Assembly (NCBI GenBank): GCA_002839245.1
Contig: PGXR01000085.1
Location: 1-11,573 of the forward strand
Origin: Spirochaetae bacterium HGW-Spirochaetae-7
GTDB taxonomy: Bacteria; Spirochaetota; Spirochaetia; Treponematales; UBA12059
Length of the DNA: 11,573 nt
Direction: 5' to 3'
Shown here: positions 7,186 through 11,573 of the stretch, piece after piece
How the letters are laid out: each line of letters opens with the position of its first letter
How positions within the stretch are numbered: the first letter of the stretch is position 1
Made by a program: the position numbers and the translations under genes
The notes under the pieces: generated by a model
Told to the model about the DNA's origin: nothing
Seen by the model: the letters and a program-made list of their open reading frames with translations, nothing else
Databases searched by the model: none

Positions 7186-8701
7186 CACCAGGCTTCCGTG
7201 GCTCAGCCGCTTCCCCATGGCCCTGGCCGCTCTTCTTGCCGCGGCGGGAATGGCGGCGGCCCAGACTGGCGCGGAGATCCGAGCCGATGTTCCAATTGAT
7301 CCCTTCGTGCTTGAATTCGATGCGGTCGTTGCGGCATGCAAGGCGGCCGTCGATTTTTCAGCGCCCATGGACGCGGTCCGGCCTCTGTCTGCGCCTGCCG
7401 GACGCCAGCAAGCGCCTTACTCGCTCGACGACCTTCTTCGGCTTGCCGCGGCCGGCAACCCCGGCCTGAAGGCAAGCGCCGCCGCAGAGGCAGCGGCCGC
7501 CGCCGATTTCTCCAGCGCCAGGGCCAGGCGGTTGCCGACGCTCAAGACCGAGACGACCGGTACGTACATCGGAAACCCAACCGATCCCATCTCGATCCCG
7601 GCTGGGTCATTCCCTCCTTTCGGCCCGCCAAACGACATCGTCATCTATGAAGGCTCAGGCAATTCCCTGTACGACTTCAAACTGGTGGGGGACCTGCCGC
7701 TTTTTTCCTGGGGCAAGATAAGCCTGGGCGTCGACCTGGCGCGGACTGGCCTCGGGGCAGCCGCCTTGCAGGTCCGCAAGGCGGAACGCGAGCTGGCCGT
7801 CAGGCTGCGCGCCGACTGGGACACCCTGGCCTACCTGGGTCGTGCCGGCGAAGTGCTCGACCTGCAGGCGAGGATAGGGGAGCGTCTCGTCGAACTTGCC
7901 GGTCGTAGCGTCGCGGCCGGATTCACGACCCAGGCAGAACTGGCGGACGCGCGCATTAGCGTCAAGGAAATCGAGATGGAGCGGACCAAGCTCGACGAGC
8001 GGCAAGACCGCCTGCTGTCGGACCTGGCATCGATGGCCGGGCTGCCCGCGCTGTACCTCGCGGACCTGGACCTCGACGTGCCGCCTGCCGGCGCTCCGCG
8101 ATGGACCGAGGAGGAGATCTGGCCCATGGCACGGGAAGGCAGCTACGACCTTGCCCTGGCCGCGTCGCAGCTTGACGCCAAGCGCGGCCTCAAGCGGCTG
8201 GCCGACAAGGAGGCCCTCGGGCTGCCCGATATCGGCCTGCACGTGGAGCTGAGCTACGGAGGATCCAGCCTGCCCTTCTTCTCGCAGGGTTGGCGCGACG
8301 ATGACGACTACCAGCTGACGCTGAGCCTCGGCGCTTCGGGCAGCCTCATGGGCAACGCGGTCAAGCATGCCGAGGCCGCCCGGGCCGGGGCCGAGCTTGC
8401 CGGGGCCGAAGCCCGGTATGACGAGACAGAACGATCGGTCCAGGCTTTCATCCACGGCGCATACCTGGGAATCAGGCTCGGGAAAGCCCGGCTCGAGCAC
8501 GCGATGCTCAGGCAGGAGGGCTGGGCCGCGGACCTCGGGCAGAAGCGGGCGACGATACGGGCTGGCGCGGGATCTGAGTCTGAATACCTCTCGCTGATGC
8601 TCAAGGCGCTCGGAGGTCTTGCCGAAGCCTACGGCACCCTGGCGGAATACCGTTCGGGGTTGCTTTCGCTGGAGGCGGTCGTCGGCGGTTACTTGAACTG
8701 A
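7178..8701 (+). CDS. TolC-like outer membrane efflux protein (OEP family)
   Basis: This 507-residue outer-membrane channel partner begins with a Sec signal peptide: a basic start (R5, R11), a hydrophobic core FPMALAALLAAAGM, and a probable signal peptidase I site AAA-Q after residue 28. No lipobox cysteine is present, so it is not a lipoprotein of the OprM type. Residues 29-80 form an extra N-terminal segment containing a lone cysteine (C54). The two OEP repeats follow from about residue 81 (YSLDDLLRLAAAGNP). Long alanine- and arginine-rich helices match the periplasmic alpha-barrel, and short strands such as YDFKLVGDLPLFSWG and DYQLTLSLGASGS match the beta-barrel. The start lies inside the RND 3' end (ATGAATGA), with GGAG ten bases upstream. 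It is the last gene of the operon, and its 3' end overlaps the convergent glpK by 13 bases. Confidence 0.9.
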   Translation: MNDTRLPWLSRFPMALAALLAAAGMAAAQTGAEIRADVPIDPFVLEFDAVVAACKAAVDFSAPMDAVRPLSAPAGRQQAPYSLDDLLRLAAAGNPGLKASAAAEAAAAADFSSARARRLPTLKTETTGTYIGNPTDPISIPAGSFPPFGPPNDIVIYEGSGNSLYDFKLVGDLPLFSWGKISLGVDLARTGLGAAALQVRKAERELAVRLRADWDTLAYLGRAGEVLDLQARIGERLVELAGRSVAAGFTTQAELADARISVKEIEMERTKLDERQDRLLSDLASMAGLPALYLADLDLDVPPAGAPRWTEEEIWPMAREGSYDLALAASQLDAKRGLKRLADKEALGLPDIGLHVELSYGGSSLPFFSQGWRDDDDYQLTLSLGASGSLMGNAVKHAEAARAGAELAGAEARYDETERSVQAFIHGAYLGIRLGKARLEHAMLRQEGWAADLGQKRATIRAGAGSESEYLSLMLKALGGLAEAYGTLAEYRSGLLSLEAVVGGYLN

Positions 8702-10179
8702 CGGACCACCTGGACCGCCTTGGCCCAGCGCTCCAGCAGCCGGTCGCGTACCTCGCCAGGCATCTCCGGCACGAAGTCGCGCTTGCGCCGCCAGTTGCGC
8801 TCCACCTCTTCAAGGTTGGCCCAGTAGCCTATCCTGAGGCCCGCCAGGTAGGCGGCGCCGAGGGCTGTAACCTCGCCGACCTCCGGCAGGATGACCGGCT
8901 TGCCGATTATGTCAGCCTGGAACTGCATGAGGAAGCTATTGGCGCTGGCGCCGCCGTCCGCCTTGATGAACGGTATGGCTGCGCCGGAGTCCTTCTCCAT
9001 GGCGACCAGGAGGTCGCGCGACTGGTAGGCAATGGCTTCGAGGCCCGCCCGGACGACATGAGCCTTGGTCGTGCCCCTGGTCACGCCCAGCATTGCGCCG
9101 CGTGCGTCCGGATCCCAGTATGGTGCGCCCATGCCGACGAAGGCGGGCACCATGACGACGCCACCGGTATCCGGTACGAGCCGTGCCAGCCGCTCGCTCT
9201 CGGCGGAGTCGGTCAGGATGCGCATCTCGTCGCGCAGCCACTGGACGACGGCACCGCCTATGAACACCGAACCTTCGAGAGCGTAGGTGAAGCCCTTGCC
9301 CAGGTCCCAGGCTATCGTCGTCAGCAGGTTGTGCTTGGAGACGACGGGTTCGGGGCCCGTGTTCATCAGGGCGAAGCATCCGGTGCCGTAGGTGTTCTTG
9401 CATTCGCCGGGCTTGAAGCAGGCATGGCCGAATAGCGCCGCCTGCTGGTCTCCCGCACAGCCGGTAACCGGTATCTCGCAGCCAAAAAGGGTTTTTTTCG
9501 TGAAGCCGAAGTCGGCGGAACTAGGCAGCACTTCCGGCAAAATGGCTTCGGGGATCTTGAGCATCCCGAGGATGTCCTTGTCCCAGCGGCCTTCCCTGAT
9601 GTTGAACAGCAGCGTCCGGCTGGCGTTTGTCGCGTCTGTCACGTGCCTGCCGGTCAGGTTCCATATCAGCCAGGAATCGACGGTACCGAACATCAATTCT
9701 CCGCGTTCGGCCCGTTCGCGAAGTCCCGGTATCTCGTTGAACATCCAGACCAGCTTGGTACCCGAGAAATACGGGTCGAGGAGAAGGCCTGTCCGGCTCC
9801 GTATTTCGTTTTCGAAGCCCAGCGCCTTGAGTTCCTGGCATATCGAAGAAGAGCGCCTGCACTGCCAGACTATGGCGTTGTGGACCGGCTTTCCGGTGGC
9901 CTTGTCCCAGACTATCGTCGTCTCGCGCTGGTTGGTTATACCTATGGCGGCAATCTGGGACGATGTTATCTGCGCAGCGTCGATGGCTCCGACGGCCGCG
10001 TCATACTGGGTCTTCCATATTTCGAGGGGATCGTGCTCGACCCAGCCCGGCCGGAGATATATCTGGTTGAATGGAATTTGCTTCATGCCGATGACCGCGC
10101 CGGTCTGGTTGAAGACTATAGCCCTGGACGATGTCGTGCCCTGATCCAGGGCAAGGATATACTTGTCGCTGTGCTGCAT
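8689..10179 (-). CDS. glpK: Glycerol kinase
   Basis: This 496-residue FGGY-family kinase phosphorylates glycerol to glycerol 3-phosphate in the cytosol using ATP. The phosphate-binding DQGTTSSRAI lies at 12-21. Glycerol contacts match R85-E86 in NQRETT, Y137, and catalytic D244 in GCAGDQQAALFG. The family signatures are seen around 296-316 (GFTYALEGSVFIGGA) and at GGASANSF (409-416). The segment before the catalytic motif reads TKKTLFGCEIPVTG. It lacks the GGKGGTR loop that binds fructose 1,6-bisphosphate in E. coli GlpK, and where Firmicutes enzymes have the histidine phosphorylated by HPr (YHF.G) it has KTLFG. Neither known control therefore seems available; this comes from alignment by eye. 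The start ATG has GGAG six bases upstream and a good promoter about 30 bases further. No glycerol facilitator or GlpD gene is adjacent; the gene stands alone, divergent from metK. Confidence 0.97.
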   Translation of the reverse strand: MQHSDKYILALDQGTTSSRAIVFNQTGAVIGMKQIPFNQIYLRPGWVEHDPLEIWKTQYDAAVGAIDAAQITSSQIAAIGITNQRETTIVWDKATGKPVHNAIVWQCRRSSSICQELKALGFENEIRSRTGLLLDPYFSGTKLVWMFNEIPGLRERAERGELMFGTVDSWLIWNLTGRHVTDATNASRTLLFNIREGRWDKDILGMLKIPEAILPEVLPSSADFGFTKKTLFGCEIPVTGCAGDQQAALFGHACFKPGECKNTYGTGCFALMNTGPEPVVSKHNLLTTIAWDLGKGFTYALEGSVFIGGAVVQWLRDEMRILTDSAESERLARLVPDTGGVVMVPAFVGMGAPYWDPDARGAMLGVTRGTTKAHVVRAGLEAIAYQSRDLLVAMEKDSGAAIPFIKADGGASANSFLMQFQADIIGKPVILPEVGEVTALGAAYLAGLRIGYWANLEEVERNWRRKRDFVPEMPGEVRDRLLERWAKAVQVVRQFK

Positions 10180-10209
10180 TAAGGACTCCGTGCGAATCGA
10201 TGATTTTCA

Positions 10210-10238
10210 AGTATAGGGTGGTTTCGTCGCTTTGTAAA
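10210..10238 (-). promoter_or_regulatory. glpK promoter, sigma70 type
   Basis: On the minus strand TTTACA (10238-10233) and TATACT (10215-10210) are separated by exactly 17 bp, each matching five of six consensus bases. Transcription would start near 10203 and give a leader of about 24 nt ending in the GGAG ribosome site of glpK. No catabolite or GlpR-like operator was recognised. Confidence 0.65.
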
Positions 10239-10248
10239 ACGGCGGCAC

Positions 10249-10277
10249 TTGCCCAAGATCCCGTTTTTTATGATACT
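10249..10277 (+). promoter_or_regulatory. Possible metK promoter
   Basis: TTGCCC (10249-10254) and GATACT (10272-10277) are 17 bp apart, with four of six consensus matches for the -10 element. TATGAT (10269-10274) is a better -10 hexamer but lacks a well-spaced -35. Either choice puts the start near 10284 and leaves a metK leader of about 110 nt. This promoter would lie back to back with the glpK promoter. Confidence 0.45.
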
Positions 10278-10283
10278 TGTAGG

Positions 10284-10396
10284 AACATTCCGGCCCCTGG
10301 GGCCGGTCCAATCCGCCGATTTGTTCCATATTGCGGGCGGTTCGACCGGGGCACGATAGCTCAGGCGAGAAACACAGCTAAAAGGGAGGAACCCCC
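10284..10396 (+). promoter_or_regulatory. metK 5' leader with inverted repeats
   Basis: About 110 bases lie between the likely transcription start and metK. In order they hold a perfect GC-rich palindrome (10290-10306), a small hairpin CGGT-TCG-ACCG (10338-10348), the arms TAGCT (10357-10361) and AGCTA (10376-10380) around a 14-nt loop, and the ribosome site GGGAGGA (10384-10390) followed by CCCCC directly before the ATG. The C-run could pair with the GGG next to the ribosome site or with the GGGG at 10348-10351. I do not see the conserved core of the SAM-I, SAM-II or SMK riboswitches. Control of translation by structure is possible but unproven. Confidence 0.4.
10290..10306. repeat. Perfect 17-bp palindrome in the metK leader
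   Basis: CCGGCCCC and GGGGCCGG flank a single central T. In DNA this is a symmetric site for a dimeric protein. In RNA it would fold as a 7-bp all-GC stem with a CUG loop. It lies just after the proposed metK start of transcription and is not followed by a T-run, so it is not a standard intrinsic terminator. Confidence 0.6.
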
Positions 10397-11566
10397 ATGT
10401 CTGACAAGCGCACGTTGTTCACCTCGGAATCCGTAGGAGAGGGCCACCCCGACAAGCTCTGCGACCAGATCTCCGACGCGGTCCTTGATTCCTGCCTCCG
10501 GGACGACCCCGAGAGCCACGTAGCCTGCGAGTGCTTCGCGACCACCGGCATGGTGCTCGTCGGCGGCGAGATAACGACCGACACCTACGTCGACATACAG
10601 ACCCTGGTCCGTGACGTCGTCAAGGAAATCGGCTACACCGACCCCGACTACGGCATCGACTACGAGTCCATGGCCATCCTCAACACCATCCACTCGCAGT
10701 CGCAGGACATCAACCAGGGCGTCGCCGGTCACGGGCTCAAGGAATACGAAGGCCAGCAGGGCGCAGGCGACCAGGGGATGATGTTCGGCTTTGCCTGCGA
10801 CGAGACGCCCGAGCTGATGCCGGCACCCATCATGTATGCGCACAAGCTTCTCCTGCTTGCCTCGCGGCTCAGAAAGTCGAAGGAGATAACCTGGCTCAGG
10901 CCCGACGCCAAGAGCCAGGTCACTCTCGAGTACGACGGCCACAAGCCCATCCGCGCCGATGCCGTCGTCGTCTCGCACCAGCACGACCCTGACGTGCCGT
11001 ACGAGCGGATTAGGGATACGGTAATCGAGCAGATCATCAAGCCGGTGCTCGGGCCGACCGGCCTCCTGGACGCCGACACCAAGTACTACGTCAACCCGAC
11101 CGGCCGCTTCGTCGTCGGCGGGCCGATGGGCGACTCGGGCCTGACCGGACGCAAGATAATTGTTGACACTTACGGCGGCATGGGCCGACATGGCGGAGGT
11201 GCCTTCTCGGGCAAGGATCCCTCCAAGGTCGACCGCTCGGCCGCGTACATGGCCCGCTATGTCGCCAAGAACGTCGTTGCGGCCGGCCTGGCAGAGCGCT
11301 GCGAGCTGCAGCTGGCCTACGCCATTGGCGTCCCGTTCCCGGTTTCGGTGAGGCTCGAGACATTCGGGACAGGCAAGGCCGAGGACTCGGCCATCGTGGC
11401 GGCAGTCAGGAGAACCTTCGACCTGTCGCCGGCCGGCATCATCGGCACCCTCGGGCTAAAGGCGCCCATCTACCTGAAGACAGCCGCGTACGGCCATTTC
11501 GGCCGCGACGGCTTCCCGTGGGAAAAGACCGACAAGGTCCAGGCGCTGCTCGCGGCGATGGCATAG
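10397..11566 (+). CDS. metK: S-adenosylmethionine synthetase (methionine adenosyltransferase)
   Basis: This 389-residue enzyme makes S-adenosylmethionine from methionine and ATP in the cytosol and works as a tetramer. All hallmarks are present: GEGHPDK at 14-20 with the catalytic histidine H17, the first signature GAGDQGMMFG at 122-131, the adenosine/phosphate-binding DSGLTGRKIIVDTYGG around 246-261, and the second signature GGGAFSGKD at 266-274. The length matches bacterial MetK (about 384 in E. coli). The start has GGAGG seven bases upstream. The stop TAG leaves only seven bases before the window ends, so neither a terminator nor a downstream partner can be seen. It is divergent from glpK and preceded by a leader with inverted repeats. 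Confidence 0.98.
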   Translation: MSDKRTLFTSESVGEGHPDKLCDQISDAVLDSCLRDDPESHVACECFATTGMVLVGGEITTDTYVDIQTLVRDVVKEIGYTDPDYGIDYESMAILNTIHSQSQDINQGVAGHGLKEYEGQQGAGDQGMMFGFACDETPELMPAPIMYAHKLLLLASRLRKSKEITWLRPDAKSQVTLEYDGHKPIRADAVVVSHQHDPDVPYERIRDTVIEQIIKPVLGPTGLLDADTKYYVNPTGRFVVGGPMGDSGLTGRKIIVDTYGGMGRHGGGAFSGKDPSKVDRSAAYMARYVAKNVVAAGLAERCELQLAYAIGVPFPVSVRLETFGTGKAEDSAIVAAVRRTFDLSPAGIIGTLGLKAPIYLKTAAYGHFGRDGFPWEKTDKVQALLAAMA

Positions 11567-11573
11567 GACACGC

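Noticed and set aside
7655..8500. Open frame of 281 codons antisense to the TolC-like gene
   Set aside because: No motifs or plausible ribosome site were found, and the plus strand is a well-supported OEP protein.
9492..9498. Possible programmed -1 frameshift site (A AAA AAC) in glpK
   Set aside because: The heptamer is not in the reading phase needed (the codons are AAA AAA ACC), and the full-length zero-frame product is a normal glycerol kinase.
10290..10306. Intrinsic terminator for metK attenuation
   Set aside because: The stem is strong and GC-rich, but it is followed by TCCAATCC rather than a run of T.
10331..10380. tRNA-like pieces GGTTCGACC and TAGCTCAG in the metK leader
   Set aside because: They resemble T-arm and D-arm sequences but occur in reverse order, and no acceptor or anticodon stem can be built around them.
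10361..11191. Open frame of 276 codons antisense to metK
   Set aside because: metK is unambiguous on the plus strand; the antisense frame is valine-, glycine- and aspartate-rich shadow sequence.

Overview
The window is a GC-rich stretch of a diderm (Gram-negative type) bacterial chromosome: it holds a complete RND efflux operon ending in an outer-membrane TolC-like channel. The lineage cannot be fixed from sequence alone. A DUF2804 gene, a Spirochaetes-like RND/TolC style and steady use of ATA (Ile) and AGG (Arg) codons despite high GC make a GC-rich spirochaete a reasonable but weak guess. I see no mobile elements, CRISPR arrays, rRNA or tRNA, and gene density is very high.

Layout. (1) Positions 1-2208, minus strand: a three-gene operon read right to left: an adenosine-specific kinase family protein (1714-2208), a 3-hydroxyisobutyrate dehydrogenase family oxidoreductase (807-1691) and a DUF2804 protein that begins in the TAATG overlap at 807 and runs off the left edge of the window. 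(2) Positions 2209-2360: a divergent control region, locally AT-rich, with a 7-bp inverted repeat (TACACAT / ATGTGTA) that is a good candidate TetR operator. (3) Positions 2361-8701, plus strand: TetR regulator, membrane fusion protein, RND pump and TolC-like channel. These are packed with an 11-nt gap and then 4-nt and 8-nt overlaps, so they look like one self-regulated efflux operon that builds a tripartite pump. (4) Positions 8689-10179, minus strand: glycerol kinase glpK, convergent with the TolC-like gene and overlapping its 3' end by 13 nt. (5) Positions 10180-10396: a divergent promoter region with a strong sigma70-type promoter for glpK, a weaker one for metK, and a metK leader carrying a perfect 17-bp palindrome and further small inverted repeats. 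(6) Positions 10397-11566: metK, S-adenosylmethionine synthetase, complete.

Nothing here is a clearly new biological system. The points most worth a second look are the putative TetR operator, the structured metK leader, a seven-base homopolymer inside glpK next to the catalytic region, the apparent lack of both known regulatory sites in GlpK, and the poorly understood adenosine-kinase / dehydrogenase / DUF2804 operon.
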